From the NCBI RefSeq assembly GCF_037102585.1, contig NW_027043829.1:2604001-2668000 (forward strand): a stretch of 64,000 bases of DNA. Reading direction: 5' to 3'. Source of the stretch: Saccharomycopsis crataegensis. Lineage: Eukaryota > Ascomycota > Saccharomycetes > Ascoideales > Saccharomycopsidaceae. Below the pieces are notes generated by a model. The model was not told the origin of the DNA. It saw only the letters and a program-made list of their open reading frames with translations, and ran no database searches. The translations under genes were made by a program, and so were the position numbers. Shown piece by piece: positions 50,556 through 60,528 of this stretch (its first letter is position 1; each line of letters opens with the position of its first letter).

Positions 50556-51344
50556 ATGCCTCAAAACGAATATATTGAACAACACATTAAACAGCACGGT
50601 CGTCGTCTCGATCACGAAGAGAAGAAGCGGAAGAAGGAGGCTCGTGAAGGTCATAGAATCGCCAAAGATGCCCAGAGATTGACCGGTTGGAGAGGTAAAC
50701 AATTTGCGGCCAAGCGTCGTATTGAAAAGATCGAAATGAAGAAGAAGATCAGAGCCCATGAAGAAAGCAAGGTTAAGGGTCCATCTAAACCTAAGATTGA
50801 CGAAGGTGAAGCGTTACCAGCTTATTTGTTGGATCGTCAAGAACAAAACACCGCCAAAGCGATTTCTTCATCGATTAAGCAGAAACGTTTGGAAAAAGCC
50901 GATAAGTTCTCGGTGCCATTACCTAAGGTGAGAGGTATCAGTGAAGAAGAAATGTTCAAAGTGGTGAAGACCGGTAAAAAGACTAAGAAGAAGGCATGGA
51001 AGAGAATGATCACCAAACACACATTTGTCGGGGAAAATTTCACAAGAAAACCAGCCAAGATGGAAAGAATTATACGACCAAGTGCTCTCAGACAAAAGAA
51101 AGCCAATGTCACTCATCCAGAATTGAAGGTCACTGTGTTTTTGCCAATTTTGGGGGTAAAGAAGAATCCACAATCGCCAATGTACACACAATTAGGGGTT
51201 TTAACTAAGGGGACAATCATTGAAGTGAATGTCAGTGAATTGGGGTTGGTGACACCAGGGGGTAAAGTTGTCTGGGGTAAATATGCGCAAATCACTAATG
51301 AACCAGATAGAGATGGGTGTGTGAATGCGGTGTTGTTGGTGTAG
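50556..51344 (+). CDS. NSA2: Ribosome biogenesis protein Nsa2
   Basis: 262 residues with an ATG start; S. cerevisiae Nsa2 has 261. The N-terminus reads [20 protein letters not shown] followed by [20 protein letters not shown], almost invariant in eukaryotes. A basic helical region is followed by the C-terminal S8e-like beta barrel ([34 protein letters not shown]-like, [20 protein letters not shown]). Nsa2 joins late nucleolar pre-60S particles and is needed for 27SB rRNA processing. The gene is whole. Confidence 0.97.
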   Translation: MPQNEYIEQHIKQHGRRLDHEEKKRKKEAREGHRIAKDAQRLTGWRGKQFAAKRRIEKIEMKKKIRAHEESKVKGPSKPKIDEGEALPAYLLDRQEQNTAKAISSSIKQKRLEKADKFSVPLPKVRGISEEEMFKVVKTGKKTKKKAWKRMITKHTFVGENFTRKPAKMERIIRPSALRQKKANVTHPELKVTVFLPILGVKKNPQSPMYTQLGVLTKGTIIEVNVSELGLVTPGGKVVWGKYAQITNEPDRDGCVNAVLLV

Positions 51345-51870
51345 ACGTGATTATTTTGTTTTTGAATTCGTTATCGATTGTTTTATATATCTATTTTTTT
51401 TGGCATTTATGTTTGTTTTGAATATATTGGTATTAATTGCATGAAAAGTTGCAGTGGTTGTAGTGAACGATGATGAGTTGGGTCAAGAATAAGATAATGG
51501 AATAAACATCTCCATGCACGTGACAATTTTCAAAAAATTTTCTCCAAAACAAAAAAAAATTTGGCGTTTTGATCAAACACCAAAGAAGGTTCTTGTTGAA
51601 CCGTTGGAAGATTGTCGTTGTTTAATTGAGGCATCTGTTATTTACATCGCTTATTCACTTGTTGTCTTTCCCTGTTATCGTGGCTCTTCCTTTTTAACCG
51701 AAAACTGACACAAAAAATTTGACACAACAAGCTTAAGGACATTGATATATACTGTCTTTCCCCCAACTGTGTAGCGCAATTTATAGAAAAAGAAAGGATC
51801 TACTAACTCATATTGTTATTTTCATTATTTCTACTCTTTCTATTATCATTATTATTATAAATCCTTTGCA
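51345..51870. other. Intergenic region NSA2 to DST1
   Basis: About 530 bp. It contains a CACGTG E-box at 51517 followed by AATTTTCAAAAAATTTTC. The frame at 51514-51708 is not supported. Confidence 0.5.
51517..51522. promoter_or_regulatory. E-box CACGTG (GCACGTGAC)
   Basis: A Cbf1-type core about 350 bp upstream of DST1. This is less convincing than the full palindrome at 18744 because of distance. Confidence 0.3.
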
Positions 51871-52984
51871 ATGGACGCTAAACAAATAAAGACCGCGATT
51901 TCAAATCTTGAAAAATCGCAGGACGACGACGCCTCTTTGTTGGAGATTTTGAAGACTTTGGACCAGGGAATCAAGGCAACCGAGGCTCTACTTAGAGTAG
52001 GTATATATTATTTTTATTATTTATACGTTAGTGTATTTCCGTGTATGTCGAATCTTAAGAGAAGAACTAAAAAAGTGTCAAATGAGATCAGATATTCACC
52101 GAAATATTAAAAACGTATTAGCAAGAACACATTACTAACATTTCACCTTATAGGAAACAAAAGTTGGTATCGTTGTTAATAAATACCGTGGGTCATCGAA
52201 TAATGAGATTTCCAGTTTAGTGAAATCTATGGTGAAGAAATGGAAAGAAGATATCAAAAAGAGCAAATTGAAGTCCGATGGCAAGACCCCTAATTCAACC
52301 GCTTCACAAAAAAATGGAACAACAACAACAACAACATCGTCATCATCATCATCATCTACAACAAAATCTACAACCACTACAAAGTCCGCCAGTACTGCTG
52401 GTACGGCAGAAAAATCACTAAAACCAGCAAGGGTTTACGAAGGTAAAAGAAGTTGCAAAATAGATGGGGTCGATTACCGTATCTACGAGGAACTGATAAG
52501 AAACTCCATGTTAGACGCCCTTTACACTGGTTTGGCCAAAGAAAACAAAACTAATGGTCCAAATGAGATCTTTGGTGTCGCTAAAGAAATTGAAACTGAA
52601 GTGTTTGGCATGAGTAACCATATGACTAACGATTTCTACCGATCTAAATTAAGAACTTTAGTAGCCAACATTAGATCTTCCAACAACCCTGAATTGAGAG
52701 CCAAACTTTTAAGTAGACGTCTTGCGGCCAATAAGTTTGTCAAGATGTCTCCGGAAGAAATGGCCAATGAAAACTTAAGAAAGGAAAGAGAACAAATTGA
52801 AAAGGAAAACTTGTTTAAGGCGAAGAGTGCCGTAGAAAAGAAGGCCGTCACCGATAGATTCCAGTGTGGTAAATGTAAGCAAAGAAAGGTTAGTTATTAT
52901 CAAATGCAAACCAGATCTGCCGATGAACCTTTGACAACATTTTGTGAGTGTGTGAACTGTGGTAATCATTGGTCTTTCTCTTGA
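51871..52984 (+). CDS. DST1: Transcription elongation factor TFIIS, one intron
   Basis: Spliced: exons 51871-51996 and 52154-52984, 318 residues; S. cerevisiae Dst1 has 309. The intron has donor GTAGGT at 51997, a perfect TACTAAC branch site at 52133-52139 and acceptor TAG at 52151-52153. The join restores ALLRETKVGIVVNKYRG, the invariant core of domain I. A Thr/Ser-rich linker is encoded by ACA/TCA repeats (52318-52360). Domain II runs from about residue 150 and includes LDALYTGLAKE. The C-terminal zinc ribbon has CGKC, CVNC and the catalytic RSADEPLTTF hairpin. TFIIS rescues backtracked RNA polymerase II by stimulating transcript cleavage. The donor GTAGGT is unusual. Confidence 0.95.
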
Positions 52985-53901
52985 TCAATTAGAGCTTGAT
53001 CTATATATCGTTGTTGGTTGATGGTATATACTTGTTGATAATGTCTTGATAATTTTTTATTTTCTTATAGAACGGAATAGAAATGGTTGGCATGATGATC
53101 CTTTGGATACTAATAGTGATTATAACTAGATCAGGAAATATACCTTTCACAATAAAAAATACGCATCTTACATCGATACCCCTTGTTTTTCTTCTTCGTC
53201 TTCTTCTTTATCTTCTCCCTAGTTTATTTTTCTGATACCATTAGTGAATAAAGAACGTGTACCTTTAGTCAATTATATGTTTATTTTTTTTCTTCAAGAA
53301 CACCAAAGTCTCATCTAATATACTTTCCGATTTTTATTTTCGCATATTTGTTATCAACATAGCTATTTTTAGCAATTTTTGTTTCTCCAAAATGTAACAT
53401 TTCCCCTAACTACACTTAACATTACACATGATGGTAACATGAGGTCAAACGGAAAGCAGCAAGACCCTGGCATAAAAGATAATCCAATTGACCGTATGAA
53501 ACTTGTGAACTGAAAATGATCTGGTCACTAGGAGTGGCATTTATGAGAGTTATTTCGATTTTCAGAAACATACGGTCAATATTCAACCAGTTCAGAGTAG
53601 ATCTGGTAATGATGCATCTTAAAGTGTTTACTCGTAAGTTGATTGCATACTAAATTTTCTGCATCGAAATATATAGCCTAAATAAAGATGACATGAAAGC
53701 AACCGCTAAATGTGAAGCACCCAGATAAAACGGATTTCCAATCATGGAAGGTATTCTTGAAAAATTTCTGTTTCCATTGTCGTCTCATCTTTTATTTTAT
53801 TTTTTTATTTTTTGTTTGTTTTTGCTTCCACTCTGTCTTCATCATACGTAACCTTCTCTTATACCTCGCATTAGCCCACGATAACAAGATAAATCCTAAG
53901 A
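52985..53901. other. Intergenic region DST1 to LRR relic
   Basis: About 920 bp with a two-armed hairpin at 53487-53580. The Phe-rich frame at 53712-53975 is not supported. Confidence 0.5.
53487..53580. repeat. Potential long hairpin, 94 bp
   Basis: ATTGACCGTATG at 53487-53498 is the exact reverse complement of CATACGGTCAAT at 53569-53580. Inside, CTGAAAAT at 53510-53517 pairs with ATTTTCAG at 53558-53565. The two nested arms lie in the same order, so a single interrupted hairpin can form. It could be a small inverted-repeat element or a structured transcript; there is no coding frame. Confidence 0.6.
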
Positions 53902-55188
53902 TTAATCACTATCAAATAATTCATCACTATCTGCCAATTCATCACCATCAGCCAAAAGCTTATCAAATAAGCTAAACTTTTTTCCCCGACCGAGATTGCA
54001 AATAATCTCTAAAGAATCATTACCATCGAACAACATATCGAAATTCTTGGCCAATCCACTATTATAGTAATTTTCAATCTTCACTGAAGGTGGCAAGCCG
54101 TAAAAATTGAAATATTCAAGGTCTTGAATATAGGTGTTCAAAAGAAACAAGTTTTTTAGCCCCTTCAAACTGCTGATTGATCTCAAATCTTCGAAACTGC
54201 TCGCTCCAGTCCAATTTAAATCTAAAGATTCGAGAGCCGGGAACTCACTTAACAGGCTGAAATCACTCACAGGGTTCCGCACCTTGCTTAATTCCTTTAG
54301 ATTAGGATGGCTTAAATTTGAAATACTTGAAATGTGGTTATTCCCAAGGTTAAGGATTTGAAGAGATGGGAAATTTTCAAGGGTTTTCAGTCCTGATGGA
54401 GTTATGGGAAATATCTAAGATCTTGAGATTGGGAAATTTTGAACTGGGAAGATTTTTACGGATATTGAAATTGGTACTTTCTAAAGCGTCCCATGAAGAA
54501 ATATAGTTTTCCGCTAGATTTAATTTTGTTAATTCAGGAAGCCGGGAAAAATCCACTGTGATAAATCAATACTGGTGAGTGGAAGCAAATACTGCAAATT
54601 CTCAAACATTCTAATATGGTAATTATTCATGAACTTCAAACACTTTAATTTAGGTAAATATTCTAAGCTTGGGATTTCTGATAGTTCACTATTTTGAAAT
54701 TTCACATTGTCAACTGTTAACTCTTTCAGATTACCCAATAAATTGAACCCAAATGTTTTTCTAGCGATTCTCACTTTAGAAAGTGCAAGGCTTGATAGTT
54801 TTTCTATGTCCATTTCTTGAATTCCACAATTTCCTAATGTTAATTTTTTAAGTTTTGGAAAATATAATGACTTCACGTTCAAAACTTTGGAAAACTTTTC
54901 TTTATTCGTGTTATGGTAATCCACATGAGCAGCCTCTGTATCACGATCAATTTCAATTTCACTGCCACTATCATTATGAGTGGTATTATAATAACAATAG
55001 TTAGAAGACAAAATGATTTTCAATTCTTGCAAATTTGCCGAGTTCTGACAAGACCCATCAAAATAGTTTATACAATCTACTAATTCCAACTTCTTCAACT
55101 TGGAAAGATCATACTTTGAATATTCAAACACACTCTTTAGATAAGTAATTAGGCGCATTACATATAAATTGCGATGAATTCTTATCAT
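53902..55188 (-). pseudogene. Truncated F-box/LRR family copy (C-terminal two thirds)
   Basis: Minus strand. It begins at about family residue 200 (YDLSKLKKLELVDCINYFDG) and runs through LRRs such as LPKLKCLKFMNN and LTSIDLSQ to the C-terminal signature FDMLFDGN, LEIICNLGRGKK, LFDKLL. The F-box and the family-specific segment after it are missing. At least two frame changes interrupt the LRR part between about 54280 and 54560. The C-terminus has been extended by an Asp/Glu-rich repeat (DGDELADSDELFDSD). A Reb1-like site lies only about 15 bp beyond the truncated end, as if an internal deletion brought promoter and LRR region together. Confidence 0.85.
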
Positions 55189-55202
55189 GTTGCTCAGATT
55201 TT

Positions 55203-55213
55203 CTTACCCGTCA
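55203..55213 (+). promoter_or_regulatory. Reb1-like site next to truncated LRR copy
   Basis: CTTACCCGTCA, identical over 11 bases to the site at 27071-27081 upstream of another LRR copy. Confidence 0.4.
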
Positions 55214-55574
55214 ATAAGGAGCTATTGCTTATGACCATATTTACCTTACGAAAGCGCCATCATCTCATATTGTACGAATACTGATAATAATTTCGAATTC
55301 TGAAAAAGCCCTCTGATTAATATCCTCGTCAATCTATAATGTTTGGGAGCCTTGTGTCAGTCTACCAGTAGTACAGACCTTCTAACATGGAACGATGGCC
55401 GAGGGCTCATAACCAAAAATAAATCCACTACCTTTGTAACTTACAACGATCAATAGTTACTACTGTCATGGATATAGAAGAATCAAGACTCACAACCAAA
55501 TTCCTGTTTATATTTATTATTATTATTACATTAATATCTATAAACCGGTATTTAGTTATCCGTCTACTACAATC

Positions 55575-55812
55575 ATGAATCCTGAAACCATTCCAACCTC
55601 CAACGAAGCTATCACCGAGTCAGCTCCAATTGCAACTCACCACGAAGCCAAAAAAAAAAAACTCTGGATTCGTCACTATCAAGGAGTTGCGCGAACTTAA
55701 AGATATGTTCTCCAGTATGTTGATCATGATGAAATCCTCCGTCAACGCCGCCAGCGACCATCCTGTAAACGAACCAGTGCAACGCCTTAAAATATTAAAA
55801 TTATCATAATAG
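55575..55812 (+). mobile_element. Possible fossil of an LTR-retroelement Gag leader (uncertain)
   Basis: A short, broken plus-strand protein-like stretch starting with an ATG. Its beginning is Pro/Ser/Thr/Glu-rich and it later contains a helix-like segment; such short leaders resemble the start of Gag in yeast LTR elements. It is preceded by AT-rich DNA that could be an LTR end, but I see no matched LTR pair, primer-binding site, protease, reverse transcriptase or integrase. If it is such an element only the first part remains. The call rests on general appearance alone. Confidence 0.2.
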
Positions 55813-55813
55813 C

Positions 55814-56590
55814 TCATGCAGGAAATGTTAACATGCATGACCTCGAATTACAATAGTATGCATTTATGTTGGAGATTGGTGTAGCACGAATTTCCAACTC
55901 CCGCAAGTTTGGAAGTTTCCATTTAGAGCCATCAAAGTTCTCCAGCGAATCTATTAATTTCAACTTCTTTAGACGAGAAAGGCGAACAACGGGCAAAAAT
56001 CGCCAGATTGGTCATTAAATAGTGCTAAGCTTTCCAAGGAGCCAATAGAGTTTGCAAGCATTTCCTCGTTGTCACCAGTGCGAATTTCCATCTCTTTGAA
56101 TTTTTTGGTAATTCAAACATTTTATATACTTTAAATTTTTGGCACAATTAACAAATTCAACCCATTGTTCTCTAAAAGAGTTACAGAGAGACTGTAAAAA
56201 ATAAATTTTCCTGGTATTTTTCTGGCAAGCTCCATTGCTTGGTGATCACGCATGAACTCATTGTCATAAAATAATACATCACTAGTTATTATACTAGAAA
56301 TAGCAGCAATATGTTGAAAAACATATGATCCTATGTCAGTCCTATTTATTCTTGGGATTGTAACATAGAGTGGAAGGTTTTCCACTCTGTACTTAGGTCC
56401 ATCAAAGTATTTACCAGTAGATCGGTCAATGATGATGATCCTATTAAACGAAAAAGAGTCAATACATTCTAATAATCGTGATTCGTGAAAAACAGCAACG
56501 ATATTTCGTAATTCTACCAACCAAGTCTTTTTTACAATTTTTTAAGACGAGCGGCGACAATTTCAACGGTAATTTGACTAGTATTTCCAT
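55814..56590 (-). pseudogene. Truncated F-box/LRR family copy (N-terminal half)
   Basis: Minus strand, from an ATG at 56590: EILVKLPLKLSPLVLKNC, then after a frame change VELRNIVAVFHESRLLECID, RVENLPLYVTIPRINRTD and DHQAMELARKIPGKFIF. After another gap it ends in SRLKKLKLIDSLENFDGSKW and LPNLRELEIR (55814-55996). It overlaps the neighbouring copy at 53902-55188 in the region around family residues 200-250, so the two are separate copies and not halves of one gene. At least two or three disruptions are present. Confidence 0.82.
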
Positions 56591-57050
56591 TATTTGTTGG
56601 ATACTCACTACTCAAATAACAAAAAACCTAGAAACCTCTGGAATTTTTTCTATTTTTTTTTTTTTGGAAAAAATTATTTGGGAATATATATGGCAATACT
56701 ATATTTCTTATTATTGATTACCTTTTTTGGGATATTTTCAAATGTAATTGAAGATGCTCCTTTTGATGAAGTCATTATGAATGATGAAACAGTCAGAAAA
56801 CCATGAATCTGTCCAAGAATACTAAGATCAAGAATGTATTATAAAAGCTAATGCCAAATTCCAAAATACTTTAACCAAATTTAATAGAGTATCTAGATGG
56901 GCTGGGCTTTTAGAAACCAATAATTTTGTGCATCAAGAAGTCCCTTGAACGTACAATTCGCGACAAAAAAAGAGCACTTGGAATCTATAGGAATTTCTAT
57001 AAAGGCAGGGAGGGAACTCTGGCTCGCGATCTTCAACTCACAAAAAGAAA
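56591..57050. other. Intergenic region, LRR relic to orphan gene
   Basis: About 460 bp, the upstream region of both divergent neighbours. A TATAAAG at about 56997 lies shortly before the orphan gene. Small frames here are not supported. Confidence 0.5.
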
Positions 57051-57557
57051 ATGATGAGCTTAGTTAAGGACTCATTGGAATTTTTTGACAAATACTTCTT
57101 CATTTTCAATGGCCAAGTTTGTCTCAATCACGGTATCGTTCCAAAATTTTTAGAAATTGCAAATGATTATTTCAGTGAGACCAGAACTGAGGTTGTACAA
57201 ACCATTATGGAAAATTTAAATGTTACCATTGGTGATAAGACATATAGAACAACAGCAACAGTTAACAGAAACAACAGAAATTTTCTTGAGTTTGAGTTGA
57301 ATAATTCAGAGAATAAACTCCAATACTTTGTACTAATAACCAAACAAGAGGAAATTTTCAAAGAAAAGGACTATCGATACAGCTCTCTACATGGATACTT
57401 GGAAACTAAATTGGGGGATAAGTTACCGGTGATCGATGTAGCCGAGGGCTGTCTTATCAAAAATGAAGATGAGAAAAGCAATAAGGATAAAGCATTTCGA
57501 AAAGAGGAACAAAAAAGCGGCATAAAACCAAGAGTAAAAAGAAGCATTGAAAGATAA
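57051..57557 (+). CDS. Orphan protein, 168 residues, unknown function
   Basis: It starts Met-Met at 57051 behind an A-rich leader (AAAAAGAAAATG), a good yeast start context. The first 125 residues look like a small folded alpha/beta domain (DSLEFFDKYFFIFNGQVCLN, then FLEIANDYFSETRTEVVQTI and LQYFVLITKQEEIF). The last 45 are Lys/Glu/Arg-rich and probably disordered. I do not recognise a family and see no signal peptide or membrane segment. It sits between LRR relics and IGO1, in an accessory-type setting, so a lineage-restricted gene is plausible. Confidence 0.55.
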   Translation: MMSLVKDSLEFFDKYFFIFNGQVCLNHGIVPKFLEIANDYFSETRTEVVQTIMENLNVTIGDKTYRTTATVNRNNRNFLEFELNNSENKLQYFVLITKQEEIFKEKDYRYSSLHGYLETKLGDKLPVIDVAEGCLIKNEDEKSNKDKAFRKEEQKSGIKPRVKRSIER

Positions 57558-57987
57558 TTAGATTAGAAACAATATTTACAAACAACATCATCTTATTAGG
57601 ACCATAATAACTAGGAATATTTATTGTATTGACTTGGTATTATGACAGAAGAGCAGAAATAAGAAAAGAGATAAGATCAGAATAAAATCCGGGTAATAGC
57701 GAAAAGTGGAAATCCAGGAACGATGATGAGGAGAATGAGAGTAGAAAAACACCACACAATGATTAAAACCCCCTACCATCCATTATAACATTGAATTATC
57801 CACATCAACTTTTTTGGAAATTGGAAAAACTGATCAATTTTGATTGATTGATACAATCTTTTGGTTTACACTCTAATCAATTTTTTTTTTTTTTTCCCTT
57901 TCCTTTTTTTTTCTTTTCTGGAAGTTGCTGCAGATATTAGTTGTCGAAAGAACAAGCCTTCTTCAACAAGAAGAAATAAGATTAACA
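57558..57987. other. Intergenic region upstream of IGO1
   Basis: About 430 bp with a Reb1-like site at 57689 and a long pyrimidine tract at about 57882-57917, just before IGO1, likely in its 5' UTR or promoter. Confidence 0.5.
57689..57697 (-). promoter_or_regulatory. Reb1-like site CCGGGTAAT upstream of IGO1
   Basis: The minus strand reads ATTACCCGG, a strong Reb1 consensus match, about 300 bp upstream of the IGO1 ATG. Confidence 0.45.
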
Positions 57988-58605
57988 ATGCCAAACGAAA
58001 GAGAAAGATCGGTGTCTCCTACCGCCCCAATCCCAAGAGATGAAAACTCCCCTGATTTGTCGAAATTGAGTCCACAAGAGCTCCGGATCTACAAATTGTA
58101 CGGGAAATTGCCTTCGAAAAACGATATCTTGAGCAAGAAACTTAAGGACAGAAAATACTTTGATTCTGGTGACTATGCCATGAATAAGGTCAGATCTCAA
58201 CAGCAGCAACAGCAACAGCAGCTGGAAGGACAGCAACAGCATCATCAAGGAGGCACCCAACAATATCAGAATTCACCACCCTCTTCATCATCTTCATCCA
58301 ATGCCGTGCCTGGCGCATCAGTTCATGGTGGCGGTAGACAGAGAAGTGGTAGTATACAGCATCATCACCATATTGGAAGCTTGTCGTCTTCGCCAACCAA
58401 GGTTCCGGATGACGATTTCATCACGAGCTCTGTCGACAGCAATAATTATTTGCCATTACCTAACGTGGAAAAGATTATGAACTTACAAAAGAAGAAGAGT
58501 ATCACTAGAAATGGGTCAATTATATCCACTACCAATAAGGAAATTACTGGAATTAGTTTGAAGTCGAATTTAGAAACTGAAGTTGATTCAGATGATATTA
58601 ATTGA
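57988..58605 (+). CDS. IGO1: Endosulfine-family protein Igo1/Igo2
   Basis: 205 residues from the ATG at 57988; upstream codons are open but have no ATG. The endosulfine core is at about residues 27-63: LSPQELRIYKLYGKLPSKND followed by KKLKDRKYFDSGDYAM. Ser60 in FDSGDY is the conserved site that the Greatwall-type kinase Rim15 phosphorylates; the phosphoprotein then inhibits PP2A-Cdc55, protecting certain mRNAs and allowing entry into quiescence. A CAG/CAA-encoded poly-Gln stretch and Ser-rich tail follow. S. cerevisiae has two paralogues (Igo1, Igo2), and by eye this could be the single ancestor of both. Confidence 0.93.
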   Translation: MPNERERSVSPTAPIPRDENSPDLSKLSPQELRIYKLYGKLPSKNDILSKKLKDRKYFDSGDYAMNKVRSQQQQQQQQLEGQQQHHQGGTQQYQNSPPSSSSSSNAVPGASVHGGGRQRSGSIQHHHHIGSLSSSPTKVPDDDFITSSVDSNNYLPLPNVEKIMNLQKKKSITRNGSIISTTNKEITGISLKSNLETEVDSDDIN

Positions 58606-59288
58606 TACTTTTAGTTTTTCCTCCATTTTTCCATTTTTTTTCTTCACTTGTTATACTTTCTTTTCCATTATAATTACCTTTATTAAGTTTTTTTTTTCTT
58701 TTTTTTTCTTAATGTTAATCTTTTTTTTTTCTCCCTCTCTAAGGTTTCTTTTGTATGTCTAGTCTTGATTTATTGATTTTGACCATCATTTGGTCTATCC
58801 AAGATGATGATACTATACCATTAATTGCATATGTTGATCAATACACTGAGCTGATCAGTAAGAACAGGGTAAAAGGAGGGGGGGGAGCTCATCTAATACA
58901 GGAATTATTTGTGCGAATATTTTGTATGTGGAATCAAGAACTTGACAAGTTCCATTTCATCATTGATGGATGTATGTGGCCAGTGTCCGAATTGATCTTA
59001 TTCTATCTAGATCATTGCTATTAAAATACCTCACCTCCACCGCAATAGCTGCTAATCTATGCCAATTCTTTAATATCACAACCAACTGTAAAATTCACCC
59101 ACAAGATGCATGTTGGTGGTTTCTCCAGTAGGGCAACACCTCGTATAAAAAAAAAATAAACCATCGTATCATGCGCCAACAGAATATTCACACCGAATTG
59201 ATTATTATTTCGTCATAATTCTTCAATTGTCTTCGCTTGAGTACTGCTTGCTCATTCTATTTATTCAATAATCATAAAAATAATAATT
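58606..59288. other. Intergenic region IGO1 to NSG
   Basis: About 680 bp with T-rich DNA up to 58745. The small frame at 58755-59024 has no recognisable family or signal and I leave it out. Confidence 0.5.
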
Positions 59289-60179
59289 ATGTCCCAGAAA
59301 TCAGAAGCCGAAGCCTCAGATAATACCAATCTCACTGCGCCATCATTGAACGCCATCTATGATTCCAGCTTGCTAGACGAAAACGACGCCACCAACGATG
59401 TTTATAATGGTTTTGATCAAGATGTCGCCAAAATGAGCTCGCGCACACACGTCCAAATATCCTCATCTAGACCATTGCGTGAAAAGCTTAAGAATAAAAA
59501 CCTTTGGATGCTGCTGTTTGGCAAAATCTGCGTCCTTGGACTTTCGGGGATCGCTTTTGTCAACATCAGTGAAAACATTCACGATAATCACTTATTGACT
59601 TCGAATGCTGCTTCCCGTCCATTTGCCTTGAGCTGTAAGGTTGCTACCGAGGTCTTTGACTCCCCCGAAATCCCAACAACTTACATTGCCTTTGCCTGGG
59701 GGGTTGTATTGGGGACTGCTCAACCTGTATTGGACTTGATCTTCCCAGACTGCTTCACTACAAAATTATTCCACTTGAACAGTGAGAAGTCATCATCTTC
59801 ATCAATTGTTGATTTCTCAAGTATTGTCCGGGCCACCATCGTGCTCTTGGGGATTTCCTTCGGGTTGAGGAATGTTGATTGGGAAAGCACGTTACAAGCG
59901 TCAATTGCTTTTAGCTCTTTGAACATCTGTGTGTGGTTATTGTTGGACAGTACGATTTCAGGGTTCATTGGGTGTAGCAGTTTGGCAGTTTTGGCCACTG
60001 CATCGGTGGTGGTATTTGACGACAGTAACAATGTGAATGACTGGAAGCAAGTAATGGATTTCCAAGGGCTTCTTGCTGGCGATCAAGAGTTTCTTGCGTT
60101 GAACATGTTTACTGCCAGTTTCTTTTTCTGTCTGTTGATTATTTATGGGAAGATTGGCAGATTTCTTTTCAGGGAATGA
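59289..60179 (+). CDS. NSG1: INSIG-family ER membrane protein (Nsg1/Nsg2-like)
   Basis: 296 residues with an ATG start, matching the roughly 290-300 of yeast Nsg1 and Nsg2. The cytosolic N-terminus of about 75 residues is polar and Ser-rich. About six membrane segments follow. The family blocks are clear: FAWGVVLGTAQPVLDLIFPD, VRATIVLLGISFGLRNVDWE, SFGLRNVDWESTLQASIAFS and LLLDSTISGFIGCSSLAVL. In S. cerevisiae, Nsg1 stabilises HMG-CoA reductase Hmg2 in the ER in a sterol-dependent way; mammalian INSIGs retain SCAP and control reductase degradation. The Nsg1 versus Nsg2 label cannot be settled here. Confidence 0.92.
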   Translation: MSQKSEAEASDNTNLTAPSLNAIYDSSLLDENDATNDVYNGFDQDVAKMSSRTHVQISSSRPLREKLKNKNLWMLLFGKICVLGLSGIAFVNISENIHDNHLLTSNAASRPFALSCKVATEVFDSPEIPTTYIAFAWGVVLGTAQPVLDLIFPDCFTTKLFHLNSEKSSSSSIVDFSSIVRATIVLLGISFGLRNVDWESTLQASIAFSSLNICVWLLLDSTISGFIGCSSLAVLATASVVVFDDSNNVNDWKQVMDFQGLLAGDQEFLALNMFTASFFFCLLIIYGKIGRFLFRE

Positions 60180-60528
60180 GCTATCATGATAATGTTTTGT
60201 AATATTGTTTTTTATTGTTATTTCTACCATGCTAATGTCGCTTAATGCCCTTTATTATATAGTTTACTAAATAAAATCAACAGTTTTATGTCGAATAGTT
60301 ACATCGACGACATTCATGTAAATATGTGCATGATGATGTACACGCCATACGGTATATATGCAAGTGCTTCGCAGCAGCAGAGAATATTGCACCGGGTAAT
60401 AGACGCTTATTTTGTGCCAACGATCATTGGCTTAACAAATTAGAAAGGATGCAAAAAATTAGTGAATTGCAACAAAAAAACACCCATCACCAACCATCTC
60501 CATCGTTAAAGATAACAGTCATTCAATA
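60180..60528. other. Intergenic region NSG to NUZM
   Basis: About 350 bp with a Reb1-like site at 60392. Nothing else. Confidence 0.5.
60392..60400 (-). promoter_or_regulatory. Reb1-like site CCGGGTAAT upstream of NUZM
   Basis: The minus strand reads ATTACCCGG, 137 bp upstream of the ATG at 60529, a typical Reb1 position. Confidence 0.45.

Larger units (their letters stand above)
55189..55813. other. Spacer between two truncated LRR copies
   Basis: About 620 bp with a Reb1-like site at its left end and a short plus-strand protein-like segment at 55575-55812. No similarity to LRR sequence is visible. Confidence 0.5.

Noticed and set aside
58755-59024. 89-codon open frame between IGO1 and NSG
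   Set aside because: No family, no promoter signal, and a G-run in the middle; likely chance.
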